From Thalassotalea insulae (GTDB lineage Bacteria; Pseudomonadota; Gammaproteobacteria; Enterobacterales; Alteromonadaceae), in the NCBI RefSeq assembly GCF_030161395.1, contig NZ_BSST01000001.1:1798001-1862000 (forward strand): a stretch of 64,000 bases of DNA, given 5' to 3'. The notes beneath the pieces are model-generated. The model saw only the letters and a program-made list of their open reading frames with translations. It ran no database searches and was not told where the DNA came from. How positions within the stretch are numbered: the stretch's first letter is position 1; each line of letters begins with the position of its first letter. Positions 14,846-24,800 of this stretch are shown one piece after another. The position numbers were made by a program, and so were the translations under genes.

Positions 14846-15400
14846 ATGAAAAATGATATCTATAGCCGGATTGAGCGGCTGGCAAATTTACTCCGTCATG
14901 AAACCCGCGCCGCTGGACTAAGCATGGGCTTACAACCCATACATCAAGAAACATTGCACTACCTTGCCAGCTGCAACCGTTATTCTGACACCATGCTGGC
15001 TGTTACTGAGTACCTAGGATTAACCAAAGGAACAGTTTCACAAACCTTAAAAGTGCTAGAAAATAAAGCGCTGATCAGCAGAGAAAAAGATAAAAATGAC
15101 AAACGGATCACTCATTTAACAGTGACAAAGCAAGGTCGAACATTTTTGGCTCAGACCGCACCTCCAGATAAATTTTCTCAAGCGTTAGTCCATTTGTCAG
15201 CCAATGAGCGACAGCAGGCCAAATCGTTACTTGAGAAAATGCTCTCTAGCTATCAACAGGTGACAGGGCGTAACGCATTTGGCGTGTGCAGCCAATGCCA
15301 ATATAATCAACAAACTGAAACAGGTCTGTTATGTGGCCTGACTAAAGAAGCACTGACAAAAGCAGACAGCCAGCTAATTTGTCGAGAATATCTCGAATAA
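14846..15400 (+). CDS. MarR-family regulator with C-terminal four-Cys cluster
   Basis: A 184-aa protein from the ATG at 14846; a TTG 21 bp upstream lies inside the -10/operator region and is unlikely. Residues ~10-125 form the MarR winged helix (TKGTVSQTLKVLENKALI recognition helix). After the dimer helices comes an extra tail with the pattern C-x2-C-x11-C-x15-C, suited to an Fe-S cluster or a metal. Most MarR proteins lack such a tail. The predicted transcript starts at the ATG, with no Shine-Dalgarno, so the mRNA may be leaderless. chrA follows 47 bp downstream on the same strand, suggesting regulation of oxyanion or metal response; this is inference. Confidence 0.8.
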   Translation: MKNDIYSRIERLANLLRHETRAAGLSMGLQPIHQETLHYLASCNRYSDTMLAVTEYLGLTKGTVSQTLKVLENKALISREKDKNDKRITHLTVTKQGRTFLAQTAPPDKFSQALVHLSANERQQAKSLLEKMLSSYQQVTGRNAFGVCSQCQYNQQTETGLLCGLTKEALTKADSQLICREYLE

Positions 15401-15447
15401 CGGCTAGCTGCATATAAGTAAAATTATTATTCATCACTGAGCAAATT

Positions 15448-16593
15448 ATGTTACTTACTATTTTTAAGCATTTTTTCTGGCTCGGCTGCATCAGTTTTGG
15501 TGGACCTGCGGCACATATTGGCTATTTCCAACAAAAATTTATTCAGCAATTACGTTGGTTTAGTCAGCAAGAATACGGGCAGATAGTGGCTTTAAGTCAA
15601 TTTTTACCTGGACCAGGTTCCAGTCAGGTCGGCTTTGCTTTAGGCTACAAAAAAGCAGGATTAGCGGGTGCCCTAACCGCATTTGTTGCCTTTACCCTAC
15701 CGTCAGTCATGTTAATGATGATGTTGGCGAGTTTAAGTTATCAACTCGTCGATAACAGCTATTTTTATGGCGTCACGCACGGCTTAAAATTACTGGCAGT
15801 TGTTGTCGTCGCCGATGCGGTATTAACCATGTTTAATAGCTTTTGCCGCGATAAGATCACCCGAACCATCGCCATTACAGCTGCGATTGTTTTACTAATG
15901 ACCAGCGGTGTTTATAGCCAAATGCTGGTGCTGACTATCGCAGCGTTGTTTGGCGCAAAATATTTAGCTAATAAAGAATTATCTGCTACAGCTCCCGCAG
16001 GCATTGCCTGGCTGCCCTTTGTAGCGTTTATCGCCTTATTAGTATTGTTACCTTACTTGGCACAAGCGTCGAATCAGTGGCAGCTGGCCGCTGATTTTTA
16101 TCAAGCTGGCAGTTTGGTTTTTGGTGGTGGCCACGTGGTATTGCCTCTATTACAAAATTTATTAGCAGAGCAGATAACTACCGATACTTTCCTGACCGGA
16201 TATGCGGCAGCGCAAGCAGTTCCTGGCCCGATGTTTACGTTAGCAACATTTTTAGGGTTTCATTTATCGCCGAGCTTTCCGGTCTTAGGTGCGTTAATTG
16301 CGACCATCGCTATATTCTTACCGGGTTTTTTATTAATGCTCGCTTTTTTAAAACACTGGCATGGTCTGGCAAATTTACCGCGCCTTTCCGGTGCAATTCA
16401 GGCGATTAACGCCGCTGTCGTCGGCTTGTTATTAAGTGCGCTTTATCTACCGGTATTTAGCTCATCTGTTAACGACAGTAAAGACATGGCATTAGTACTA
16501 CTTGGGTTCTTGTTATTAAAACAATTTAAAACCCCAATTGTGGTATTGGTAGTAGGGTTTTCACTGGCGGGAATACTGTTAACCTTTAGCTAA
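15448..16593 (+). CDS. chrA: chromate transporter family protein
   Basis: A 381-aa membrane protein of the CHR superfamily, with two homologous halves. The first has FGGPAAHIGYF, then a PGPGSSQ motif; the second has FGGGHVVLPLL, then a PGPMFTLATFLG motif. These GGP/PGP signatures are diagnostic. ChrA proteins export chromate, or take up or export sulfate-like anions. The gene follows a cysteine-cluster MarR regulator by 47 bp and is probably in the same operon. No chrB is nearby. The substrate is not proven by sequence. Confidence 0.9.
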   Translation: MLLTIFKHFFWLGCISFGGPAAHIGYFQQKFIQQLRWFSQQEYGQIVALSQFLPGPGSSQVGFALGYKKAGLAGALTAFVAFTLPSVMLMMMLASLSYQLVDNSYFYGVTHGLKLLAVVVVADAVLTMFNSFCRDKITRTIAITAAIVLLMTSGVYSQMLVLTIAALFGAKYLANKELSATAPAGIAWLPFVAFIALLVLLPYLAQASNQWQLAADFYQAGSLVFGGGHVVLPLLQNLLAEQITTDTFLTGYAAAQAVPGPMFTLATFLGFHLSPSFPVLGALIATIAIFLPGFLLMLAFLKHWHGLANLPRLSGAIQAINAAVVGLLLSALYLPVFSSSVNDSKDMALVLLGFLLLKQFKTPIVVLVVGFSLAGILLTFS

Positions 16594-16597
16594 AAAA

Positions 16598-16621
16598 ATA
16601 GGCAAAACACGTTTTGCCTAT
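16598..16621 (-). terminator. terminator between converging chrA and yihA
   Basis: ATAGGCAAAAC-AC-GTTTTGCCTAT. Read on the minus strand the stem is followed by a run of seven T, so it best serves yihA; it may also stop chrA transcripts. Confidence 0.8.
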
Positions 16622-16641
16622 TCTATCTCCAATAGTAATTA

Positions 16642-17262
16642 TTATTCAGCTTGTTCATCAGCGCTCAACCAATTACCGATCACTTGCGTTGCCTGAGCAA
16701 CACCCGTTTTCTTCAATGATGAGAATGCCTGCACTTTAATATCTGCATTTAATGATTTTAGTGCTTTTTTTACTTTCAACACTTCGGCACTCGCTTTACC
16801 TTGAGAAAGCTTATCTGACTTAGTCAATAACACTAATACTGGTAACTCACTATCAGCCGCCCATTCAATTAAATCTCGATCGAGATCCTTTAATGGGTGA
16901 CGAATATCCATCAACACCACTAAACCTTGCAGGCTTTCGCGTTTTTCAAGATATTCACCCAGGGCTTTTTGCCATTTCTTTTTCATTTCTAGCGGCACTT
17001 TAGCAAAGCCATAACCAGGTAGATCAACTAAGCGCTGGCCATCCGCCACTTCAAAGACATTGATCAACTGAGTGCGTCCCGGCGTTTTACTGGTGCGTGC
17101 CAAACTTTTTTGGTGAGTTAAGGCATTCAATGCACTGGATTTTCCGGCATTGGAGCGACCGGCAAAAGCGACTTCAATACCACTGTCATCAGGCAAACGC
17201 CTAATATCTGGTGCACTGATGGTGAAGCTTGCTTGTTGTAATTTAACTTCAGGAGTAGACAA
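16642..17262 (-). CDS. yihA: ribosome biogenesis GTP-binding protein YihA/YsxC
   Basis: An essential GTPase for assembly of the large ribosomal subunit. All G motifs are visible: GRSNAGKSS (G1), TSKTPGRTQ with the G2 threonine, DLPGYG (G3), TKSD (G4) and FSS (G5). With the TTG at 17262, preceded by GCGGA seven bases upstream, the protein is 206 aa, close to E. coli YihA (210). The frame stays open to an ATG at 17361, which would add 33 untypical Lys-rich residues; I regard that start as unlikely. It is divergent from the cytochrome gene, a common neighbour of yihA in gammaproteobacteria. Confidence 0.93.
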   Translation of the reverse strand: MSTPEVKLQQASFTISAPDIRRLPDDSGIEVAFAGRSNAGKSSALNALTHQKSLARTSKTPGRTQLINVFEVADGQRLVDLPGYGFAKVPLEMKKKWQKALGEYLEKRESLQGLVVLMDIRHPLKDLDRDLIEWAADSELPVLVLLTKSDKLSQGKASAEVLKVKKALKSLNADIKVQAFSSLKKTGVAQATQVIGNWLSADEQAE

Positions 17263-17464
17263 ACTAATTTCCGCTCTAACTAATATTTGAAAGCGATTAT
17301 ATCGCTTTTTCACTAAAATAAGTAAAAACCACGTTTTTTTTAGTGTTTTTTTCTTAAGCACTATTAAACAATTCCCGGTTTCGTGTAAAATGCCGCGTTA
17401 ATCGTTCATTTTAAAATTGCTTGGTTGGTGACAAATCAAGTTTAATAAAAACAGAGAGCAACTC

Positions 17465-18706
17465 ATGAAAAACGTCTTAATTTCTATTGTCTTTGGATTA
17501 GGCATGCTGTCACATGCTAATGCATTTGATGGAGATGCAGCAGCGGGTAAAACCAAAGCCGCGACCTGTGCCGGATGTCATGGTGCAAACGGTATCGGTA
17601 TTGCTGATAATTACCCTAATCTTGCTGGCCAACATGCTGATTACATCGTTAAGCAATTAAAAGCGTTTCAAGCAGGTAGCCGTAAAGACCCAGTAATGGC
17701 GCCAATGGCAGCTGCGCTCTCTGAACAAGATATGCAAGACGTTGCCGCACATTTCTCTAGCTTTGGCCGTGACGGTTCTGCACCAGCAGGGGCGGCTAGC
17801 GCAGACGAAAGCGCCTCAGCTACACCAGCTGCAGCTGCCCCGGCAGCAGTTGTTGCCGATGCATCTGCGGGTAAAGCCTTATATGAGCATGGTGATAAAG
17901 AACGTGGCATTACCGCATGTGTTGACTGTCACGGTAAAGACGGTAACAGCAAGGTATTGATCAACCCTAACCTTGCTAAACAACATCCAGAATACATTGA
18001 AAAGCAACTAAAAGCATTCAAAGCGGAATCTCGTCACAATGCGTCTATGAATCAGGTGGCAGGTAATTTAACTGACGCTGATATTGCTAATATCGGTGCA
18101 TACTTTGAAGACACTTCCGCAGTTGGCGAAGTGAAAGCGTCAGCAGGTAAAGTAGCGGTGAAGTCATTTGTTGGTGATGTTGCTGCAGGTAAAGCGAAAG
18201 CGGCTACTTGTACGGCATGTCATGGAGCAGACGGGAATCCTATGGTTGCCATGTACCCTGCATTAGCTGGTCAAGGTGAAGCTTACTTAATTAAACAATT
18301 GGCTGAATTCAAATCAGGACAGCGTGACAACGCGGTAATGGCAGGAATGGCAGCACCGTTATCTGACGACGATATTAAAAACGTTGCCGCTTATTTCGCG
18401 TCACAAACCTTAAAACCAGCTGCGGCTAAAACCAGCAACACTGGCCAAAAACTCTATGTTAGTGGCGATGCTAAACGTGGTATTCCAGCTTGTATCGCAT
18501 GTCACGGCATTAACGGTGACGGCATGGATAAAGCTGCCTTCCCATCAATTGCCGGTCAAAGTGCTACTTATATTAAATCGCAGTTAGAGCTATTCCGCGA
18601 AGCTAAACGTGATAATGATCGCAACGCCATGATGCGTAATATTGCAATTAAATTATCAGATGATGACATCTCTGCATTAGCCAACTATATGGCAGCAATG
18701 AAATAA
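17465..18706 (+). CDS. tetraheme cytochrome c, duplicated c4 type
   Basis: A 413-aa periplasmic protein with a signal peptide (cleavage near HANA-F) and four CxxCH haem sites at about residues 35, 152, 249 and 343. Each is followed by an NLAGQ/ALAGQ-type stretch and a Met-containing axial-ligand region (PVMAPMAAAL, ASMNQVAGNL, AVMAGMAAPL, NAMMRNIAIKL). Normal cytochrome c4 has two such domains in about 200 aa; this protein is two c4 units joined by an Ala/Pro-rich linker in the first half. It probably shuttles electrons to terminal oxidases. The position beside yihA is the usual site of the c4 gene. Confidence 0.9.
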   Translation: MKNVLISIVFGLGMLSHANAFDGDAAAGKTKAATCAGCHGANGIGIADNYPNLAGQHADYIVKQLKAFQAGSRKDPVMAPMAAALSEQDMQDVAAHFSSFGRDGSAPAGAASADESASATPAAAAPAAVVADASAGKALYEHGDKERGITACVDCHGKDGNSKVLINPNLAKQHPEYIEKQLKAFKAESRHNASMNQVAGNLTDADIANIGAYFEDTSAVGEVKASAGKVAVKSFVGDVAAGKAKAATCTACHGADGNPMVAMYPALAGQGEAYLIKQLAEFKSGQRDNAVMAGMAAPLSDDDIKNVAAYFASQTLKPAAAKTSNTGQKLYVSGDAKRGIPACIACHGINGDGMDKAAFPSIAGQSATYIKSQLELFREAKRDNDRNAMMRNIAIKLSDDDISALANYMAAMK

Positions 18707-18727
18707 GTCATGAATAATTAAGAGAAA

Positions 18728-18752
18728 AGCAGCGTTATCGCTGCTTTTTTTT
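18728..18752 (+). terminator. intrinsic terminator after the cytochrome gene
   Basis: AGCAGCG-TTAT-CGCTGCT followed by a T-run, 21 bp after the stop. Confidence 0.9.
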
Positions 18753-18984
18753 CGCTCATACTTTTTCATTATTTAATTTAATACCAAAACCTATACAAAA
18801 GCCCAATACGCCTTAAAATTCACTTGGTCAATTTGACTGATATTTAGCTTTATCTCACTTACATAGCAACTTCACATTGCTTAAATATAAAAATTATCTA
18901 TTAATTTCAATCAGATAGCATATGGCACATATTCTGCTATACCTGTTGTTAGCACTTATTATCACTAATATTAGGCAAGCTATT
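18753..18984. other. intergenic, no gene seen
   Basis: AT-rich gap before the first DUF418 gene. A longer frame for that gene would start at 18922 inside this gap, but it has no ribosome binding site and only adds a short hydrophobic peptide. Confidence 0.4.
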
Positions 18985-20484
18985 ATGAATACAACAGCAC
19001 CTGCACCCTCAGCGGCATTGCAACCAGTCGCCAATAAGGACCGCATTCAAGTCATGGACTTACTGCGAGGATTTGCATTAATTGGCATTATTTTCATGAA
19101 CATCGAGTGGTTTAACCGCCCAATAAGCGATTTAATGGCATTCGATTTTAGCCAAACCGGCGGAGATTGGGCCGCAAGCTGGCTAGTAAAAGTCTTTATT
19201 GAAGGAAAATTCTATAAACTGTTTTCGCTGCTCTTTGGCATGGGGTTCGCGGTGATGCTGCTTAATGCTCAGCAAGCGGATCGTCCTTTTGGTGCCTGGT
19301 TTAGCCGTCGAATGTTCGCGCTATTCCTGTTTGGTATGGTGCATATGATCTTCTTATGGGGTGGCGATATCCTACATGATTATGCCGTTGCCGGCATGCT
19401 ACTGCTTGGCTTTGTTTTCCTGCTCAGAACAAATAAACTAAGCAAGTATAATTCTCCAACTGCTTATGCGAAAACCGGCTTTACTATTATGTTAGTACCG
19501 ATCGTTCTTTCGCTTGGCGCGGCAATATTTTTTGGTGTTACCCGAGATAATGCTGCTGTCGTTGAAGAAGGCGAGCAAAGAGTCATGGTACGTCAGCAAT
19601 CGGATGAAATGATAGAAGCCTTTAAATTAACTCCTGAATTTTTAAATAGTCATCTAGCTGACAATGCGTTACCAGCTGATGAAAGCACTGAACCGGAAGA
19701 AGAAATAGATGAAGATCAGATGACCACGGAAGAGCAAATTGCTCATCGTGTTCAACAACGCTTTGATCGTCATAAAGAAAAAGAAATAATGCTTCATAAG
19801 GAAGCACATCTGTTTAGTCAGGCCGATTACTGGCAAGTGACACAATATAGATTTGAAAAAGGTATAGAACAACTGGCATCGACTCCTATGATGGCGTTTG
19901 TCGTTTGCTTGCCGTTATTTATGATAGGTTACTGGCTAGTAGCAAGTGGTCGTTTAACCGAGCCTCAACGCCATAAAGCATTCTTCAATGCGGTATGCTG
20001 GGGCGGCTTAGGGATTGGCTTAGTGCTTAATGTTGTTAGTGTCTACATCATACTTAATCCGATAACTAAGCAATCTCTGGAACTCACCGCTATAAGCTAT
20101 AACCTATTCTTTTATAGTCAAATTATTCTATGTTTTGGTTACTTTGGTATGTTTGTCAAATTAGCGAGTAAACAATGGTTTATCCGTTCTTTCTCCTGGT
20201 TAGCACCGTTGGGGAAAATGGCACTAACTAACTATATTTCCCATTCAATTATTCTAACTAGCATCTTTTATGGTTACGCCGGTGGCATGTTTGGCAAAGT
20301 AGATCGTGCAGAACAAATTGCTCTCGCGATTGTGATCTTGTTCTGTCAGGTTGTTATCTGCAAAATCTGGCTCAAGTATTTCCGCTTTGGGCCTTTAGAA
20401 TGGTTATGGCGTTCAATTACTTATTTACAATGGCAACCTATATTAAGGCGTGAACAAAGTAGTGAGCGCCTACAAACTGCCTAA
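18985..20484 (+). CDS. DUF418 family membrane protein (YeiB-like), paralogue 1
   Basis: About 499 aa from the ATG at 18985 (AGGCAAG seven bases upstream). It has the DUF418/YeiB layout: RIQVMDLLRGFALIGIIFMN at the first helix, multiple membrane helices, and the closing FRFGPLEWLWRSITY motif. A long charged insertion (about residues 200-280, rich in Glu) sits between helices. The family is related to acyltransferase-type membrane proteins, but its substrate is unknown. A second, shorter paralogue lies beyond the pqi/let genes. A terminator follows directly. Confidence 0.85.
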   Translation: MNTTAPAPSAALQPVANKDRIQVMDLLRGFALIGIIFMNIEWFNRPISDLMAFDFSQTGGDWAASWLVKVFIEGKFYKLFSLLFGMGFAVMLLNAQQADRPFGAWFSRRMFALFLFGMVHMIFLWGGDILHDYAVAGMLLLGFVFLLRTNKLSKYNSPTAYAKTGFTIMLVPIVLSLGAAIFFGVTRDNAAVVEEGEQRVMVRQQSDEMIEAFKLTPEFLNSHLADNALPADESTEPEEEIDEDQMTTEEQIAHRVQQRFDRHKEKEIMLHKEAHLFSQADYWQVTQYRFEKGIEQLASTPMMAFVVCLPLFMIGYWLVASGRLTEPQRHKAFFNAVCWGGLGIGLVLNVVSVYIILNPITKQSLELTAISYNLFFYSQIILCFGYFGMFVKLASKQWFIRSFSWLAPLGKMALTNYISHSIILTSIFYGYAGGMFGKVDRAEQIALAIVILFCQVVICKIWLKYFRFGPLEWLWRSITYLQWQPILRREQSSERLQTA

Positions 20485-20508
20485 TTCCCATAGTTCAAGA
20501 TTAGTAAT

Positions 20509-20535
20509 AAAAGCAGCCAGTTGGCTGCTTTTTTT
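20509..20535 (+). terminator. intrinsic terminator
   Basis: AAAAGCAGCC-AGTT-GGCTGCTTTT with further T residues, after the DUF418 gene. Confidence 0.9.
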
Positions 20536-20608
20536 ATCCCGGTAATTAAATGGCGAAAACACTAGGATATCTTACACTTAAAGAACGTTAATAATAATTA
20601 TCCTACTT

Positions 20609-21241
20609 GTGAACAAAACAGCTTATACAAAAGAAATGATCGCCTGCCTTAGATGCGATACGCTGTCGGAAATCCCTGAGGTCCAGCATAATCAACGTGC
20701 TGTTTGCCCGTGTTGTGGCGCTACCTTATTTTCACGCAAAAAGCAGTCTGTTGAGCGTACTATGGCCGTCGCATTAGCAGGTTTACTATTATTTTTTCCG
20801 GCCTTAACTTTGCCCATAGTTGGCATCCGCGCGATAGGTTTATACCACGAAGCCTCGTTAATTGAATGTCTTGCCGCCCTGATCGATAATCAGTTTTTTT
20901 TAGTCGCTATTTGCGTCTTTATGTTTACTATTGCGGTACCCTTTATTCGATTATTTACCGCCTTTTACCTCTCATGGCAGCTTAGTAAACAGCACATCAC
21001 TCCGAGATTATTAATATTCTTTCGTTCTTATCACCAGCTAGATCATTGGGCAATGCTCAGTGTATTTTTTCTTAGCATTATTGTCTCGATTTACAAATTA
21101 CAGTCGATGGCGAGTCTGAGTATCGGCGGCGGCTTAATATCTCTCTTGCTGCTACTCTTATGTTCTACCTTAGTGTCTAACGCACTAGATCACCATCTTA
21201 TCTGGCAAAAACTGGAGCAAGCCCTTGTATCCACGCGCTAA
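20609..21241 (+). CDS. LetA/PqiA-type membrane protein, N-terminal half as separate gene
   Basis: A 210-aa protein with a zinc-ribbon-like start (CLRCD and CPCCG) and four membrane helices of the PqiA fold. E. coli LetA (YebS) has two such units in one ~427-aa chain. Here the two units are separate genes that overlap by 17 bp. The start codon is GTG. With the MCE protein downstream it forms a lipid-transport system between inner and outer membranes; the LetA part sits in the inner membrane. Confidence 0.88.
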   Translation: MNKTAYTKEMIACLRCDTLSEIPEVQHNQRAVCPCCGATLFSRKKQSVERTMAVALAGLLLFFPALTLPIVGIRAIGLYHEASLIECLAALIDNQFFLVAICVFMFTIAVPFIRLFTAFYLSWQLSKQHITPRLLIFFRSYHQLDHWAMLSVFFLSIIVSIYKLQSMASLSIGGGLISLLLLLLCSTLVSNALDHHLIWQKLEQALVSTR

Positions 21242-21848
21242 ATCTCTCGGCTTTATTGGCTGTCCTTGCTGCCAAAAACTCAATAGCAACACTTCGCATA
21301 GGTGTTGTCGATGCCATAGCATTTTACACCTGCGCAAGCCACATAGCGTTCAATATACTCTGGCCTGGACATTCGCCTCATTAGTAATGTTTTTACCAGC
21401 AAATCTTTACCCAATTATGGTGTTGCATAAATTTGCTATTACCGAACCAACCACCATTTTCAGTGGCATAATAAAATTAATACAAAGCGGTTTATATCCA
21501 ATTGCAGCCGTTGTTTTTATTGCCAGCTTTATCATTCCCTTTATCAAAATTACCGGCTTGCTGTTTCTGGTCTATAACACTAAACGTTATTCACTCATTC
21601 CAACCAGCATGCAAAGTCGTTTTTATCGAGTAGTAGAATGGCTTGGTCCTTGGTCAATGCTGGACGTTTTTGTCGTGACTATCATGATGACTTTGGTCAA
21701 TTTAGGTTTTATCCGCTCTGTTGAAGCGGCACCTGGCTTAAACTATTTTGCCTTAATGGTGATTTTCACTATGTTTGCCGTCGCCAGTTTTGATACTCGT
21801 TTAATCTGGGATATTGAACGCAGGAGTACTGATGCCAAAGCAGACTAA
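21225..21848 (+). CDS. LetA/PqiA-type membrane protein, C-terminal half as separate gene
   Basis: A 207-aa protein with its own zinc-ribbon Cys set (CPCC and CCRC) and four membrane helices. It starts at a TTG with GGAG eight bases upstream, inside the end of the first half-gene, and overlaps the start of the MCE gene by 17 bp. The three genes are translationally linked. Together the two halves equal one E. coli LetA. Whether they assemble as a heterodimer is inferred from the homology. Confidence 0.88.
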   Translation: MYPRAKSLGFIGCPCCQKLNSNTSHRCCRCHSILHLRKPHSVQYTLAWTFASLVMFLPANLYPIMVLHKFAITEPTTIFSGIIKLIQSGLYPIAAVVFIASFIIPFIKITGLLFLVYNTKRYSLIPTSMQSRFYRVVEWLGPWSMLDVFVVTIMMTLVNLGFIRSVEAAPGLNYFALMVIFTMFAVASFDTRLIWDIERRSTDAKAD

Positions 21849-24800
21849 CTCTCAGATACCTAAAGCCTATATCAAGAGAAAAACAGGTATTTCCGCTATT
21901 TGGCTGGTGCCTATCATCGCCTTAATTTTTGGCGCCTGGTTAGTAGTTAATGCTTATCTAGAACGCGGTACTTATATTACCGTACAGTTTGATAGCGCTC
22001 GCGGCATAGTTATCGGAAAAACAGAAGTGCATTACAAAGGTTTAACCACAGGGGTGGTCAGTGATATCGAAGTCGCAGACGATTTGCAAAGTGTGATTGT
22101 TGAAATTGAAATGGTCCCTAATGCAAGTAAAATGCTAACTGACAACACGGTATTCTGGTATGTGACTGCCGAAGTCTCACTTAAGGGTATCACTGGGTTA
22201 GACACCTTGCTTTCAGGTGGTTACATTAATATGCAACCGGATTTAAATGCAAAGGGTAAACCGCAGCGCCACTTTATCGCGGCTAAAGAACCCCTAATCA
22301 TTGAACCGTCCAAGCCAGGTCTGCATCTCACTTTACTTAGTGAATCCTTAGGTTCACTGAAAAAAAACTCCCCTGTAAGTTTTAAACAAATACCGGTTGG
22401 CCATGTCACCGGGTTTCACTATTTAGATAACAGTAATCAGTTAAAAATCGGGCTATTTATTGAACCTGAATATGCAGGCTTAGTTAAGAAAAATTCACGC
22501 TTTTGGCATGCCAGCGGTTTTAACGTTCACGCTTCTCTAACCTCAGGTATTGAATTTAACAGTGAGTCACTGACATCAATTATTGCTGGCGGCATTGCGT
22601 TTGATAGTCCAAACAATGCTGCTAACAGCGAAAATGCCAACGAAGGCCAACAATTTACGCTCCATCCAAATTTTCATGCTGCAGAAATGGGACGAGAAAT
22701 CACCCTAATACTGGATTTGGATTCAGCAATCGATCAAGGTACCAGTATTCGTTTACAGAACATTGCGATCGGTAAAGTCGTCGCAATTAATAAAATTGAT
22801 GTTGAGCAACAAAAAATAATTGCCAAGGCAAAAATCAATCCGAGACTTGAACCTTACTTAACCAGCGACAGTCAATTTTACCTGGTATCATCAAAAATTT
22901 CTTTTGCTGCTGCCAGCAGTATCGATAAACTATTACTTGGCAGTTATATTGGCCTGCAACCATCTTCAGCAGGTGAACCAAGCAGTAGCTTTACTGTTTA
23001 CAACCAACGTCCTCCTTATCGCTATTCAACTCCTGGTTTACACTTAAGCTTAACCACAACGGATAGTTCAGCGATAAACGTCGGTGCAGGCGTTTTCTAT
23101 CACCAGCAACTCGCAGGTTCAGTGCAGGCAATTGAACGAAGTAATGAGCAACAAGCACTGGTTCACATTCATATTAAGCCTGAATTTCAACAACTTGTTT
23201 CTACTTCCAGTAAATTCTGGCAAATAGATGGCATCAAAGTGAATGCCAGCTTGCAAGGGCTCACAATCCAGACTCCTCCTTTACCTGCATTATTTAACGG
23301 GGGTATTGCCTTTGGCTTGGAGGATAAAGGAAACCATGAAGCTAAGGTCACTAATGGTGATCGATTCCCGCTTACGCTAAATAAGCAACAGGCAAAGCAA
23401 AGCTTACAATTTACCTTGCTGGCAGATGCATCATTTACTATTAAAAAAAATACCCGGCTACTTTATCAAGGCAAAGTGATTGGTCATATTCACTATCAAA
23501 ATAAACACAACGGGAAAACGCAGCTAATTGCCGGTATATTGCCACAATATCAGAACATTTTGCGGGAAAACTCTCAGTTCTGGTTAGTTGAACCCGATTT
23601 ATCACTCGCAGGCCTAAATGACACTCAGGCACTTTTCGGCGGCAGTTATATTCTAGTGAGTGGTGGTGACGGTAAAGCGACCACTGAATTTAATCTCGCT
23701 GCCAATCCAGTTGCTAAACATCATAGTGCTGCCGGACTGCAACTAACGCTTAACGCCGAGCAAAGCTACGGGCTCTTACCCGGCAGTCAGATCAGTTACA
23801 AAGGGCTCACCGTCGGGCAAATTGATACCGTTGAGCTAGATCAGGCTACAAAAGATATTTCCCTGACCCTAACCATAAGGTCGAAATATGCTCACCTAAT
23901 CAATCATACTACGCGTTTTTTCAATACCAGCGGTATTGCTGTGCACGGTAACTTGAGTAACTTTCAGCTGCAAACCAATTCTTTAGCAAGCGTCGTTCAA
24001 GGAGGTATCAGTTTTTACACGCCAGACTCAGCAGTAAAAATACCGCGAGCAAAAGAAGGACAGAATTTTACCCTGTTTGCCAATTTGGAACAGGCAAAAA
24101 TGGCAGGGATAACCGTGACCATACATTTTAATAACCTTAATGGTCTTAGCCCTGGACAAGCAATCAAGTTTCAAGGACATACAGTCGGCAAGGTACAACA
24201 TCTGGTATTAGATCCCCACGGACAAGGGGCGACAGTATTCGCTTACTTAACTAACGACCAAAAACAACTTGCCGTAACCGGTACAAAATTTTGGCTAGTC
24301 AGCCCAAAACTAAATTTACTTAACTCGGCAAGGTTTAATCAGCTGATAGCGGGAGACTTTATTCAAATATTTCCTGGCCAAGGCGAAGCCAAAACTCACT
24401 TTAACGCCGAGGACATCCCGCCTGCAATTTCATCACTACACTACGGATTAAACCTTACATTATCTACTAAAACACTCGGTTCAATAAGAGTAGGCAATCC
24501 AGTCATGTATCGTCAGGTGGTGGTTGGTCAGGTGATAGGGGTTGATCTGGCTAAACATGCAGACCGGGTAAATATATATCTTAATATCGCCGAGCGTTAC
24601 GCGCCTTTAGTCACAGCAGAAAGTAAATTTTGGAATGCCAGTGGCTTTGAACTAGAAGCAGGGCTGTTCTCCGGGCTAGCAATTAATTCCGAGTCAATAG
24701 AGTCTTTACTTGCCGGCGGCATTGCCTTCGCCACCCCCACAGTTAATAGTGACAACCAGCAAAATATGCCATCAAAAAAACGCTTTTTATTACATAGTAA

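Noticed and set aside
17263..17361. Longer start of YihA at 17361.
   Set aside because: It adds 33 residues that do not resemble the family, and the TTG at 17262 has a good binding site and gives the usual length.
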